A DNA stretch of 64,000 nucleotides, from assembly GCA_014236755.1 (NCBI GenBank), contig JACCKY010000015.1:1-64000 (forward strand). Direction: 5' to 3'. Position numbers and translations under genes: made by a program. Each line of letters opens with the position of its first letter. Position 1 is the stretch's first letter. This DNA comes from Candidatus Petromonas tenebris. GTDB taxonomy: Bacteria; Bacillota; Clostridia; Peptostreptococcales; Caminicellaceae. Of this stretch, positions 55,379 through 64,000 are shown piece by piece. The notes under the pieces are model-generated. The model did not search any database. It saw nothing but the letters and a program-made list of their open reading frames with translations, and was not told the DNA's origin.

Positions 55379-57307
55379 TTATTTAAATACCTCTTCTTTT
55401 GTATATTCCAACTCACTACCAAAGTAAATGTCTAACTTTACTTTGCCTTTGCCTGAGACAGTAACTTTTAAGTTTTCTTCGCTCTTCTTATGAATTCCCT
55501 CATATACCGTAGTAGATACACCATTTTGAATTTTAACAATTTTAACTAATTCTTCATCCTTTTCAAAAGTAAGAGGTATTATGAGGGTTCTTTCTACTAT
55601 ATCTTGTTCATCTTCAGGAGGTAAATGATTTTTCTCGAGAGGTTCCAGGGGGTTTTCCGGACCTTCACTAACAACGAGACTTACTACTGAATTTTCTTTT
55701 ACTTCTGTACCAGGTTTAATGCTTTGGGATATTATACTATTTTTTTCAACATTCGGATCATACTTACGGTCAATTTCTTTAATTATTAAACCCAAAGCTT
55801 TAATTGTTTCTTTTGCACTATCAATATTTTTTCCTATTAAGTTAGGCATAATTACAGTTTGAATTTTTCGACCTTCACTGACAATAAGATTGATTTCTGA
55901 GTCTTCTGCTATCTCGGTGTCTGAATTCGGTGACTGTTCTAGTATAATACCTATTGGCAAATCATCATATTTGTAGGTAATATTTCCTAGTTTAAGGTTA
56001 TTATTTTCTAAAATTAATTTGGCCTCATCCAATTCCTTGTGAATTAAATTCGGAACCTTTACTTTTTTAGGACCCTTACTTAATGTTAATCTTACAGTAT
56101 AGGTTTCTTTCACTATTTCTCCTGCTTCTGGATCCTGGCTGAGAATATGTCCTTCTTCGACAACTTTACTATACTGCTCCTTTGATTTTTCTATACTCAT
56201 AAAACCTAAACTTTCTAATTTCTGCTTAGCAGCTTCATAGGATAAATTCTTTACATCAGGAACTTCCAGCTCCTTTATTAAAAATTTATCTTTGAACATA
56301 TTGTAGAAAATTCCTGAAACCAATAGAATTGATAAAACAAAGGCAGAAACTACACCGATAAATAAAGGTAACTTGCGGGACTTTTTGGTGCTAGATTTGT
56401 GCTCAGTGGTATCTGAGTCTATATCATTAATTGAAGGCATTACCCTTGTAGGGGATTCATCATCATCAAAGGTGACAATTTTATTTGAAGGATTATTTAA
56501 CGCCTTCTCTAAATCTTTATATAAATCAATTGCATTGTCATATCTTTTACTTTTATCTTTTTGCATAGCCTTCAAAATAATACTTTCTAAAGCTTGACTA
56601 ACTTCTTTATTAATTAGTGAAGGTGGTACAATTTCTTCCTTAAGATGCTTTAAAGCTACTGAAATTGGAGTATCTCCAGAAAAAGGGACTTTTCCTGTTA
56701 TCATTTCATACATTGTTACACCTAGGGAATAAATATCGGATTTTTCATCTACAAAGCCTCCCCTTGCTTGTTCAGGTGAAAAATAATGAACAGAACCTAT
56801 AACATTCCCAGTATTTGTAATTGTAGATGAAGTTATGGCTCTAGCTATTCCAAAATCAGTCACTTTTATTCGTCCATCTTCTGTGATGAGTATATTGTGT
56901 GGTTTTATATCCCTGTGAATGATATGATTATTATGGGCATGGTGTAGTGCTAAAGCAATTTGTTTTGATATGCCTATTGTTTCCTGATTTGCTAAAAATC
57001 TCTTTTCCCTTATGTAACTTTTCAAAGTTTTTCCCTTTACATATTCCATAACAATATAGTATATATCATTATCAGTACCTACGTCATATATGTTTACTAT
57101 ATTTGGATGGGAGAGACTAGCTGCTGCTTGAGATTCTTTTTCAAACTTATTAATGAAATCCTCATCTGAAGTAAACTCAGGTCGTAGTATTTTAACAGCA
57201 ACATATCTATTTAATAGACGACACTTGGCCTTATAAACGAGTGCCATGCCGCCTCCACCTATTTTTTCAATAATTTCGTATCTGTCTCCAAGTATTTTCC
57301 CAATCAT
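55379..57307 (-). CDS. prkC: PASTA-domain Ser/Thr protein kinase PrkC
   Basis: Membrane kinase that senses muropeptides and controls growth and spore germination. About 642 residues: kinase domain (1-265) with GGGGMALVYKA, catalytic HRDIKPHNIL and DFGIARA; juxtamembrane threonine-rich part; one membrane helix near 322-345 (LFIGVVSAFVLSILLVSG); three PASTA repeats (VPDVKNLSYEAAKQKL, VPNLIHKELDEAKLIL, MPNLIGKNIDSAKETI); then a C-terminal beta-rich extension. I start at ATG 57307, nine bases after GGGAG; a TTG nine bases upstream is too close to it. Paired with prpC. Confidence 0.95.
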   Translation of the reverse strand: MIGKILGDRYEIIEKIGGGGMALVYKAKCRLLNRYVAVKILRPEFTSDEDFINKFEKESQAAASLSHPNIVNIYDVGTDNDIYYIVMEYVKGKTLKSYIREKRFLANQETIGISKQIALALHHAHNNHIIHRDIKPHNILITEDGRIKVTDFGIARAITSSTITNTGNVIGSVHYFSPEQARGGFVDEKSDIYSLGVTMYEMITGKVPFSGDTPISVALKHLKEEIVPPSLINKEVSQALESIILKAMQKDKSKRYDNAIDLYKDLEKALNNPSNKIVTFDDDESPTRVMPSINDIDSDTTEHKSSTKKSRKLPLFIGVVSAFVLSILLVSGIFYNMFKDKFLIKELEVPDVKNLSYEAAKQKLESLGFMSIEKSKEQYSKVVEEGHILSQDPEAGEIVKETYTVRLTLSKGPKKVKVPNLIHKELDEAKLILENNNLKLGNITYKYDDLPIGIILEQSPNSDTEIAEDSEINLIVSEGRKIQTVIMPNLIGKNIDSAKETIKALGLIIKEIDRKYDPNVEKNSIISQSIKPGTEVKENSVVSLVVSEGPENPLEPLEKNHLPPEDEQDIVERTLIIPLTFEKDEELVKIVKIQNGVSTTVYEGIHKKSEENLKVTVSGKGKVKLDIYFGSELEYTKEEVFK

Positions 57308-57324
57308 GCTTTTCAACTCCCTTA

Positions 57325-58065
57325 TTAACTACACCTGTATCTGATAGCTATTATTGTAATATTATCGTATCCGCCTCTATTGTTAGCTAAGTCTACTAAA
57401 TAATCACAGGCATTTTGTAAATTTGAATGTTCTATAAAGCTTTTTTTAATCTCATCATTGTCAATAATATTTGTTAAACCATCAGTGCAAAGTATAATTA
57501 TATCTTCATCATATATTTCTTTGCTCGATATATCAGGTTCTGCATTCAAATTTGTACCTAGAGCCTTCGTAATAATATTTTTTTTAGGGTGATTTTTAGC
57601 CTCAATTTCTGTAATGCTTCCATTTTTTAAAAGCTCACTTACTAATGTATGATCTTCTGTTAACTGCATAAGTTCATTATTACGTAGTATATAAGCTCTG
57701 CTATCTCCTATATGGCCTAAATATATTTTATTATTAAGAATTATAGCTATAGTAATAGTTGTACCCATTCCGTCACAATCTTCATTAAAAAGAGAGCGTT
57801 CATATATTTTGTTGTTGGCCTTTTCAATAGCTTTTCTTATGAGACTATATATTTCAAAGTCATTTAATATCTCAGTATTATTCCATTCATCCTCAATAAA
57901 TTTGCTTACCACATCAATAGCCATTTTGCTTGCCACTTCACCTGCATTATGGCCTCCCATGCCGTCAGCAACAATAAACATACAATTATTTTTTTCATCA
58001 ATATAGAATGAATCTTCATTATTATCCCTAATTTTACCAATATGTGTTTTTGCTGCCCATTCCAT
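57325..58065 (-). CDS. prpC: PP2C-type Ser/Thr phosphatase PrpC (Stp)
   Basis: Dephosphorylates PrkC and its targets. 246 residues: GKIRDNNEDSFYID near 11-24, MFIVADGMGGHNAGEVAS near 29-46 (metal aspartate), GHIGDSRAYILR near 117, TEDHTLV near 136, CTDGLTNII near 190 and NRGGYDNITIIAI near the C-terminus. 17 bases before prkC. Confidence 0.96.
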   Translation of the reverse strand: MEWAAKTHIGKIRDNNEDSFYIDEKNNCMFIVADGMGGHNAGEVASKMAIDVVSKFIEDEWNNTEILNDFEIYSLIRKAIEKANNKIYERSLFNEDCDGMGTTITIAIILNNKIYLGHIGDSRAYILRNNELMQLTEDHTLVSELLKNGSITEIEAKNHPKKNIITKALGTNLNAEPDISSKEIYDEDIIILCTDGLTNIIDNDEIKKSFIEHSNLQNACDYLVDLANNRGGYDNITIIAIRYRCS

Positions 58066-58133
58066 TCAATCACCTCAAAATCGTACTAACAAATATGAAT
58101 TTTATCATAAGTTTAGCCAGTTTAAAACTGGCC

Positions 58134-59480
58134 TTACTGCTTTATTCTTTTCAGCTTACAAATAAAAAATCCATCAACCCTATCTAAATGCGGATATAGC
58201 TGCAAAAATTTTTCATGAGATTTTATATTGTTGGGAAGATAAGAATTAACGTCCAATAAGATAAAATTGCTATTATTTTCTAAAAACTTATGTATAATAC
58301 CTATATTTTCATCATCCTGAATCGTGCAGGTACAGTAGACCAGGCTGCCCCCAATCTTCACATATTTTGAGCTATTATTTAAGATTTTAAGCTGCATGAC
58401 AGCAAGGTTGTTAATATCTTTAGAACATTTAAAATATTTAATTTCGGGCTTCCTTCTTATTATACCAAATCCTGAACAGGGTGCGTCAACCAAAACTTTA
58501 TCGGCCCTATTTATCAGTTTGTCATCAAGCTTTAAGGCATCGAAATTTTCCGTTTCGATTATAGATATACCTAATCTACTTGCATTTTCCCTAATGAGGT
58601 TTAATTTATGATCATGTATATCTCTAGAAAGTATTTTACCCTCATTATTCATTAATTGGGCGATATGCGTAGATTTACCTCCCGGTGCACTACAAACGTC
58701 TATAACAAAATCCCCTTCCTTTGGATCTAAAATGTGACCCACCAACATGGAGCTTTCATCCTGAACTTGGAATAATCCATTATTAAATGAATCTAAACTA
58801 TTTAAGTTGTTTGTAAGATTTTCAATAATAACTGCTTCAGGTGTATACATCCCTTCCCTACATCTAGCCCCTTCTCCTGTTAACAAATCAATCAAGTGAC
58901 TTCTTGAGATTTTTAATGTATTTGTTCTTATTGTAAGGTTGGGAGCTTCATTATTTACTTTTAGAAGCTCCTCGGTAAATTCAGGACCAAATTTTTTTAG
59001 CCATATTTTTACCAACCATTCAGGATGGGAATATTTTATTGATAAAAATTTTATCGGATCTTTATCAAAATCAGGCAGTTTCACATTATCTTTATTTCTA
59101 ATATAGCTTCTTAATATGCCATTTACAAAGCCTGAGAGCCTACGATTTACTACTTTTGCTAGTTTTACAGATTCGTTTACGGCAGCAGAATTGGGAATTT
59201 TACTTAGAAAAACAATCTGATATAGACCTAATCTTAAAATATTCAGTATATAAATGTTGATTTTATTAAACTTTGTTTTAGAAAACTGTTTTATTATATA
59301 ATCCAGGTACAACTTGTTTTCTAAAACTCCATATACCAGTTGCGTGATAAAACGACGATCTATTTGGTCAATATCAAGTTCTTTCACAAGCTTGTTAATT
59401 GTAATGTTTGAATAGGCCCTATTGGTTTCAATGTCAATTAGTATTTCTAGAGCAACTTTTCTAGGATTATTTTTTTTCAT
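58134..59480 (-). CDS. rsmB: 16S rRNA (cytosine967-C5)-methyltransferase RsmB
   Basis: 448 residues: N-terminal NusB-like RNA-binding domain (PRKVALEILIDIETNRAYSN, RRFITQLVYGVLENKLYLDY in pieces), SAM-binding DVCSAPGGKSTHIAQL near 255-270, VLVDAPCSGFG near 325 with catalytic cysteine, and the second cysteine in VYCTCTIQDDEN near 390. Downstream of the metallopeptidase gene by 41 bases. Confidence 0.96.
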   Translation of the reverse strand: MKKNNPRKVALEILIDIETNRAYSNITINKLVKELDIDQIDRRFITQLVYGVLENKLYLDYIIKQFSKTKFNKINIYILNILRLGLYQIVFLSKIPNSAAVNESVKLAKVVNRRLSGFVNGILRSYIRNKDNVKLPDFDKDPIKFLSIKYSHPEWLVKIWLKKFGPEFTEELLKVNNEAPNLTIRTNTLKISRSHLIDLLTGEGARCREGMYTPEAVIIENLTNNLNSLDSFNNGLFQVQDESSMLVGHILDPKEGDFVIDVCSAPGGKSTHIAQLMNNEGKILSRDIHDHKLNLIRENASRLGISIIETENFDALKLDDKLINRADKVLVDAPCSGFGIIRRKPEIKYFKCSKDINNLAVMQLKILNNSSKYVKIGGSLVYCTCTIQDDENIGIIHKFLENNSNFILLDVNSYLPNNIKSHEKFLQLYPHLDRVDGFFICKLKRIKQ

Positions 59481-59521
59481 GTTGAGCCTCCAAAATACTC
59501 ATAAGTTAAGTATATTTTTAA

Positions 59522-60205
59522 TTAATCTCTACTATTTCTAAGAATTAATAGTCTTAATAATTGTGCTATAGAAACTGCTGTAGCTGCTACATATGTTAGG
59601 GCAGCTGCATTTAAAACGGACTTAGAAGCCTTTATTTCTTCCGAAGTTATAAAACCATTAGCGGTTAACTGTTCCAAAGCCCTTGTACTAGCATTAAATT
59701 CTACCGGAAGAGTGATAACATGAAACATGACGGCAGCAAGGTAAAATAATATACCTATGTCGATCAGATTTATACTTCCAAATATAAAGCCGGCAAATAC
59801 CAAAACCCAAACTATTCTAGAACCAAAGGATGCTATAGGAGCAATTTGATTTCTTATAGTTAAAGGCGTATATCCTTTGGCATGTTGTATAGCATGACCT
59901 GCCTCGTGGGCTGCAACACTTATAGCAGCTATAGAAGCACTGTTATATACATTACTTGAGAGTCTTAGAACTTTCTTTCTGGGATCATAGTGGTCTGTAA
60001 GGTAACCACTTATATGTTCTACAGTAACATCGTTTAAACCATTTCTATCTAATATAGCACGAGCAACTTGACTACCCGTATATCCATATAAATTTCTAAC
60101 TTTCAAATATTTATTGAAGGTTGATTTTACTTTACCTTGAGCATAAAAGGCGAATATTATGGCCGGTATTAATAATACAAAACCAATTGAATCAAATAGC
60201 ATCAT
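59522..60205 (-). CDS. YugP-type zinc metallopeptidase, membrane-bound
   Basis: 227 residues. HEAGH at 100-104 is the zinc/catalytic motif, within a family (DUF/Zn peptidase 2) of neutral metallopeptidases of unknown substrate. Membrane helices at the N-terminus (SIGFVLLIPAIIFAFYAQG), around 125-160 (IVWVLVFAGFIFG, IGILFYLAAVMFHVITL) and at the C-terminus. HISGYLTDHYDPRKKVLRLS near 64-83 is a family mark. Two bases after the DUF116 gene. Confidence 0.9.
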   Translation of the reverse strand: MMLFDSIGFVLLIPAIIFAFYAQGKVKSTFNKYLKVRNLYGYTGSQVARAILDRNGLNDVTVEHISGYLTDHYDPRKKVLRLSSNVYNSASIAAISVAAHEAGHAIQHAKGYTPLTIRNQIAPIASFGSRIVWVLVFAGFIFGSINLIDIGILFYLAAVMFHVITLPVEFNASTRALEQLTANGFITSEEIKASKSVLNAAALTYVAATAVSIAQLLRLLILRNSRD

Positions 60206-60207
60206 TT

Positions 60208-60975
60208 TTATAACCTCCTCATGAAAAGTTTAATAGAGTCTTCCACATTCCTAGTATTTACACAAGTGTTTTTACATGGCCCCTCAGGCCTTTCATTTGT
60301 TATGGCAATAACCGGTACCTTTTTTACATCTAAGATTCCACTAGATAGGTCCCGTTCACATGCTATCGCTATTATTCCCCTAGGTTTATAGTCCTTAATT
60401 AGTCTTCGAGCTAGAGTACCTCCAGTTACTATTTCAAGTTTTACATTGTATTTATTACACACATCTATCAAATCACTTATGTCACAGGCTCCACATTTAT
60501 GACAGTTGTCAATATTTCCTGTGATTTTATGTTTGCAAAAGGATTTTTGTAGACAGTGGGGAGCTATCACAAGTATATCTTCAGGGTTTAATTTAGGTTC
60601 CTTTAAAATTACTATTTTGTTATTTATCTGTGAAAAGACCCTTCTTATAGAATCTTTATCAATATTAACCAAACTAGAAAGAAAAATCATTACTGGATAG
60701 ATCAGTTTAACTGACCTCTCTAGAAAAGTTATAAAAATATTCGGTACCTTTTTATTATTTATAAGTCTTGCTAGTAAATATGATAGAAATAACAAAAATA
60801 CAATTATTATTATAGTTAACAAGATTATTGTCTTTATTATGATTTTATAAAGGTTTATTCCACTATTTCGTATAATAAAAAATAAAGTAAAGGTTATCAT
60901 ACTGATTGCAATGACAATTATGAGCATAAGGCACAAAAATAAACGTTTATCCCTATTAATATTAATATTTTCCAT
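60208..60975 (-). CDS. DUF116 family membrane protein
   Basis: 255 residues. Two N-terminal membrane helices (LMLIIVIAISMITFTLFFII, about 16-35; IIKTIILLTIIIIVFLLFL, about 44-62), then a soluble domain with APHCLQKSFCKHKI and CHKCGACDISDLIDVC cysteine clusters and IVTGGTLARRLIKDY, IAIACERDLSSGI. The cysteines suggest metal or iron-sulfur binding. Function unknown. Between fmt and the metallopeptidase, a common clostridial arrangement. Confidence 0.88.
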   Translation of the reverse strand: MENININRDKRLFLCLMLIIVIAISMITFTLFFIIRNSGINLYKIIIKTIILLTIIIIVFLLFLSYLLARLINNKKVPNIFITFLERSVKLIYPVMIFLSSLVNIDKDSIRRVFSQINNKIVILKEPKLNPEDILVIAPHCLQKSFCKHKITGNIDNCHKCGACDISDLIDVCNKYNVKLEIVTGGTLARRLIKDYKPRGIIAIACERDLSSGILDVKKVPVIAITNERPEGPCKNTCVNTRNVEDSIKLFMRRL

Positions 60976-60976
60976 A

Positions 60977-61909
60977 TTATTCGCCTAATACTATCCCCTT
61001 TTCTAAAATATTTCCTCTTATATATTCATCAACAGACATTCGTCTGCTGTTCGGAAACTGGATTTCTTCAATAAGAAGAGTGCCGCAGCCTGTTGAAACA
61101 AGTATTCCTTCTTTTGATACTTTTAATATTTCTCCGAATTTATTGGTACCTTTCTCATTTGAAATCCTAGCCTTCCATACTTTTAAGCTTTTACTTTTGT
61201 ATTTAGTATAAGCAACGGGCCAAGGATTTAAACCTCTAATTAGATTAAATACCTCCACTGCGCTTTTACTCCAGTCAATCAGCCCCATTTTTTTATCTAG
61301 CATGCTTGCATAACTGCTTTCTGAATCATTTTGGGGTACTCTGGGGGCTTCATTAAGTTCAATTAATCTCAATGTTTCCATCAAAACCTCAGCGCCTACA
61401 ACTGCAAGTCTGTCATGGAGCTCGCCAGCCGTCATATTTTTTTCTATTATAACTTCTTTTTTAAGTATCATGTCTCCTGTATCCAGTCCCTCATCCATAT
61501 ACATTGTAGTTATTCCTGTTTTAGATTCACCTCTGATGATAGCCCAGTTAATAGGAGCTGCTCCTCTATACCTTGGTAGTAACGAAGCATGTACATTTAT
61601 ACAACCTTTGACAGGGATATTTAATATTTCTTTAGGCAGGATTTGACCGTATGCAACTACTACTATACAGTCTAAATCCATATTCTGTAAAGTTCTAATA
61701 AAATTTTTATCCTTTACTTTTTTAGGTTGCAAAATATTTAGACCAGACTCCTGAGCTTTAATCTTAACAGGAGGGGGAGATACTTTTTTTCCCCTTCCCT
61801 TTGGTCTATCTGGCTGTGTTACTACAGCTAAGATTTCATGTTTTGAATTGTTAATTGCTTCTAAACATGGGACGGCAAAATCTGGTGTTCCCATAAATAA
61901 GATTCTCAT
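60977..61909 (-). CDS. fmt: Methionyl-tRNA formyltransferase
   Basis: Formylates initiator Met-tRNA. 310 residues: ILFMGTPDFAVPCLEAI start, INVHASLLPRYRGAAPINWA near 105-124 (formyl-THF site, shown HASLLPRYRGAAP), GITTMYMDEGLDTGDM near 132, C-terminal tRNA-binding OB domain. 10 bases after def and one base before the DUF116 gene. Confidence 0.97.
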   Translation of the reverse strand: MRILFMGTPDFAVPCLEAINNSKHEILAVVTQPDRPKGRGKKVSPPPVKIKAQESGLNILQPKKVKDKNFIRTLQNMDLDCIVVVAYGQILPKEILNIPVKGCINVHASLLPRYRGAAPINWAIIRGESKTGITTMYMDEGLDTGDMILKKEVIIEKNMTAGELHDRLAVVGAEVLMETLRLIELNEAPRVPQNDSESSYASMLDKKMGLIDWSKSAVEVFNLIRGLNPWPVAYTKYKSKSLKVWKARISNEKGTNKFGEILKVSKEGILVSTGCGTLLIEEIQFPNSRRMSVDEYIRGNILEKGIVLGE

Positions 61910-61919
61910 ACACTAACAC

Positions 61920-62363
61920 CTACTCCTCAATAATTTTATCTGTAAAAAGTATTCCATTAAGATGATCTATTTCATGGTACAATGCCCTGGCCAATAAACC
62001 CTCACCTTCTATAATTAACTCTTTGCCGTTTCTGTCGGTTCCTTTAACTTTAACCTTTTTAGGCCTTTGCACCTTGCCTGTGACCTGTGGTATGCTTAAA
62101 CAACCCTCTACATCAATTTGTTTTCCACTTTGTTCAAGGATTTCTGGATTGATAAGTTCAATGATACCGTCGCCTACATCTATTACAATAATTCTCTTTA
62201 AAATTCCTACTTGGGGAGCAGCCAAGCCAACTCCATCAGCATTATACATTGTTTCAACCATATCATCTATTAGTTTAATTATTTTATCATCAATTATTTC
62301 TACGGTCTTGGAAGTCTTTCTTAAAATTGGATCATTACCTTTTCTAATATTTCTTATAGCCAT
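61920..62363 (-). CDS. def: Peptide deformylase
   Basis: Removes the formyl group from new proteins. 147 residues with the three metal-site motifs: [10 protein letters not shown] at 44-53, EGCLSIP with Cys88, and HEIDH with His130 and His134. Normal type I/III short form. 22 bases after priA, in the priA-def-fmt order. Confidence 0.97.
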   Translation of the reverse strand: MAIRNIRKGNDPILRKTSKTVEIIDDKIIKLIDDMVETMYNADGVGLAAPQVGILKRIIVIDVGDGIIELINPEILEQSGKQIDVEGCLSIPQVTGKVQRPKKVKVKGTDRNGKELIIEGEGLLARALYHEIDHLNGILFTDKIIEE

Positions 62364-62385
62364 AAAACTCCTCCTAAATTAACAA

Positions 62386-64000
62386 TTAAAATATATTATA
62401 TGGGTTAATATCAATACTTAGATTGACATTGCTTTCTATTATTTTATCACGATTTATATTACATATATAATTAATTATACCCTTTATATTTTTACGGTCA
62501 ACACCTTGATACTTAATTACTATTTGCCATCTATAGTTTCCCTTTATTTTATTAAAGATAGCAGGATTTGGCCCTAATAGAATTGCATTGTTTTTTTCTT
62601 TATCTACAGCTTGTTTTAGTTTGGCAAATAAACTGTTTGCTGAATTTATTACTGCTTTTTCTTCTTCTCCATATATAATAATATTAGTAAGCTCATAGAA
62701 AGGTGGATATAAAAATTCCTTTCTTAAACTGAGCTCATTATTAAAAAAATTTAAATAGTCATGATTTTGAGAAGATGTAATTGCAAAATTATCAGGACTA
62801 TAGGTTTGTATAATAACCTTTCCCTTGAACTCATGTCTTCCTGCTCTACCGGCAACTTGAGTCAAAAGTTGAAAAGTCCTTTCGTTTGCACGATAATCGG
62901 GTAGATTTAGGGTTATATCCGCTGATAGTACACCAACAAGGGTTACGTAAGGGAAATCTAACCCCTTCGTTACCATCTGTGTTCCGATTAGTATATCTGC
63001 CTCTCTATTTTCAAAGGCTTTTATTATTTTTTCAAGATGTCCTTTTCTAGAAGTGGTATCAACATCAAGCCTTTGAGTTTTAGCTGATGGGAAAAGTTTT
63101 TTCACGTATTCTTCCACTTTTTCAGTTCCAGAGCCAAAATATTTAATATATTTACTTGTACAATCGGGACAAATTTTGGGTACAGAACTCTTAAAACCAC
63201 AATAATGACATTTAGCCAAATTATTTTTTTGGTGGTATGTAAGAGAAATATCGCAGTTTGGACATTTTAAAACGTATCCGCAGCTTCTGCAGGATATAAA
63301 TGTAGAATGTCCTCTGCGGTTTAGAAATAAAATAGTTTGTTTTCTATTTGATAGATTTTCCTTTATGGAATCATATAATTTTCGACTAAAGATACTTTTG
63401 TTGCCCTCTGCAAGTTCTCTTCTCATATCTACTATGTCTATTTTGGGCATGGAATTCTTATTAAATCGTTTTTTCAACTCCAAAAGCTCATATTCACCCT
63501 TTATTGACTTATAATAGCTTTCAACAGAGGGTGTCGCTGTTCCTAATACTAAAACTGCATTATCTTCCTTGCATCTATATTTAGCTATTTCAACAGTGTG
63601 ATATTTAGGGCTTATTTCGGATTTATAGGAGGATTCATGTTCCTCATCTATAATTATTAAACCCAGGTTATCGCAGGGTGCAAAAACTGCGGATCTAGCT
63701 CCTATAACTATAGGTATTTCATTATTCTTTATTTTTTTCCACTGATCAAATCGTTCCCCAAGGGACAGCTTACTGTGTAAGATAGCAACATTTTCTTTAA
63801 ATCTTCTTACAAATTTACTTGCAATTTGAGGAGTTAAAGATATTTCAGGAACTAGAATAATTGCTTGTTTTTTCATTTTTAAAACATGATCAACAAGTTG
63901 CATATATATTTCTGTTTTCCCGCTACCAGTAACACCATGTATTAGAAAAGGTTTGTATTTTTCACGGACTAAAGTAGAAAGTATGTTTTCATAGACACTT
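62386..64000 (-). CDS. priA: Primosomal replication helicase PriA (5' end outside window)
   Basis: Restarts stalled replication forks. The last about 538 residues are visible and the frame is open to the window edge. Walker A GVTGSGKTE at about 63940, DEEHESSYK, GTATPSVESYY, and eight cysteines of the zinc-binding insert (CRSCGYVLKCPNC, CHYCGFKSSVPKICPDC), then helicase motifs GTQMVTKGLDFPYV and QVAGRAGR. The C-terminal domain ends NLSIDINPYNIF. Intact as far as seen. Confidence 0.96.
   Translation of the reverse strand, partial: SVYENILSTLVREKYKPFLIHGVTGSGKTEIYMQLVDHVLKMKKQAIILVPEISLTPQIASKFVRRFKENVAILHSKLSLGERFDQWKKIKNNEIPIVIGARSAVFAPCDNLGLIIIDEEHESSYKSEISPKYHTVEIAKYRCKEDNAVLVLGTATPSVESYYKSIKGEYELLELKKRFNKNSMPKIDIVDMRRELAEGNKSIFSRKLYDSIKENLSNRKQTILFLNRRGHSTFISCRSCGYVLKCPNCDISLTYHQKNNLAKCHYCGFKSSVPKICPDCTSKYIKYFGSGTEKVEEYVKKLFPSAKTQRLDVDTTSRKGHLEKIIKAFENREADILIGTQMVTKGLDFPYVTLVGVLSADITLNLPDYRANERTFQLLTQVAGRAGRHEFKGKVIIQTYSPDNFAITSSQNHDYLNFFNNELSLRKEFLYPPFYELTNIIIYGEEEKAVINSANSLFAKLKQAVDKEKNNAILLGPNPAIFNKIKGNYRWQIVIKYQGVDRKNIKGIINYICNINRDKIIESNVNLSIDINPYNIF

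Noticed and set aside
58116-58132. Inverted repeat GCCAGTTT/AAACTGGC as rsmB terminator
   Set aside because: Short stem with no T-tract; transcription may well continue into prpC.
1-64000. CRISPR arrays, prophage, toxin-antitoxin, defence or biosynthetic clusters
   Set aside because: No evenly spaced repeats and no such gene families were seen; outside the repeats and the intron, the window is conserved core genome.

Overview
The window is a 64 kb block of housekeeping, flagellar and fatty-acid genes from a low-GC, spore-forming, flagellated Firmicute. An alpha/beta-type small acid-soluble spore protein, YlbJ, CodY, FapR and a Gram-positive style fla/che cluster support this. The AT-rich coding and the mixture of gene families suggest the Clostridia/Tissierellia; that placement is inference. 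Nearly everything is on the minus strand. The order follows the well known Bacillus subtilis stretch priA-def-fmt-rsmB-prpC-prkC-rsgA-rpe-thiN-(small ORF)-rpmB-yloU-yloV-recG ... fapR-plsX-fabD-fabG-acpP-rnc-smc-ftsY-ylxM-ffh-rpsP-khpA-rimM-trmD-rplS-rbgA-rnhB-ylqG-ylqH ... dprA-topA-hslV-hslU-codY-flgB-C-fliE-F-G-H-I-J-motE-fliK-flgD-flgE.

Layout, read along the minus strand from the right edge. 64000-53170: primosome helicase (cut by the edge), formyl-Met processing, rRNA methylation, the PrkC/PrpC Ser/Thr kinase-phosphatase pair, ribosome-assembly GTPase RsgA, rpe and thiN. 53100-52720: two twin-like 54-residue membrane proteins in the slot where Bacillus has spoVM. 52676-48164: plus-strand rpmB, then yloU/yloV and recG. 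48050-41017: SASP, rsmD, coaD, a coiled-coil protein, plus-strand ylbJ and tmcAL, a decayed acetate kinase gene, yceD and rpmF. 40831-34960: a FapR-controlled type II fatty-acid operon with a readable operator. 34593-23676: RNase III, a radical SAM protein, SMC, SRP (ftsY, ylxM, ffh) and ribosome/tRNA maturation genes. 23526-11602: RbgA, RNase HII, a FliK/FlhB-like pair, competence/DNA processing genes, TopA, HslVU, CodY. 10689-1: the flagellar operon.

The unusual layer is genome decay and repeats. flgE and fliG each carry a frame-breaking deletion, and ackA carries three, each removing a strongly conserved block. A group II intron that has lost nearly all of its reverse transcriptase gene sits directly after the codY terminator. 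A palindromic MITE-like element of about 170 bp occurs three times (plus a degenerate trace) and brackets tmcAL. A second, unrelated structured repeat of about 93 bp occurs twice. Regulatory signals that can be read directly include a FapR operator over the fapR start site, a long hairpin in the RNase III leader, a leader hairpin before ylxM-ffh, several good sigma-A promoters and ten or so intrinsic terminators. I found no rRNA, tRNA, CRISPR array or prophage, and nothing I would call a new defence or biosynthetic system.
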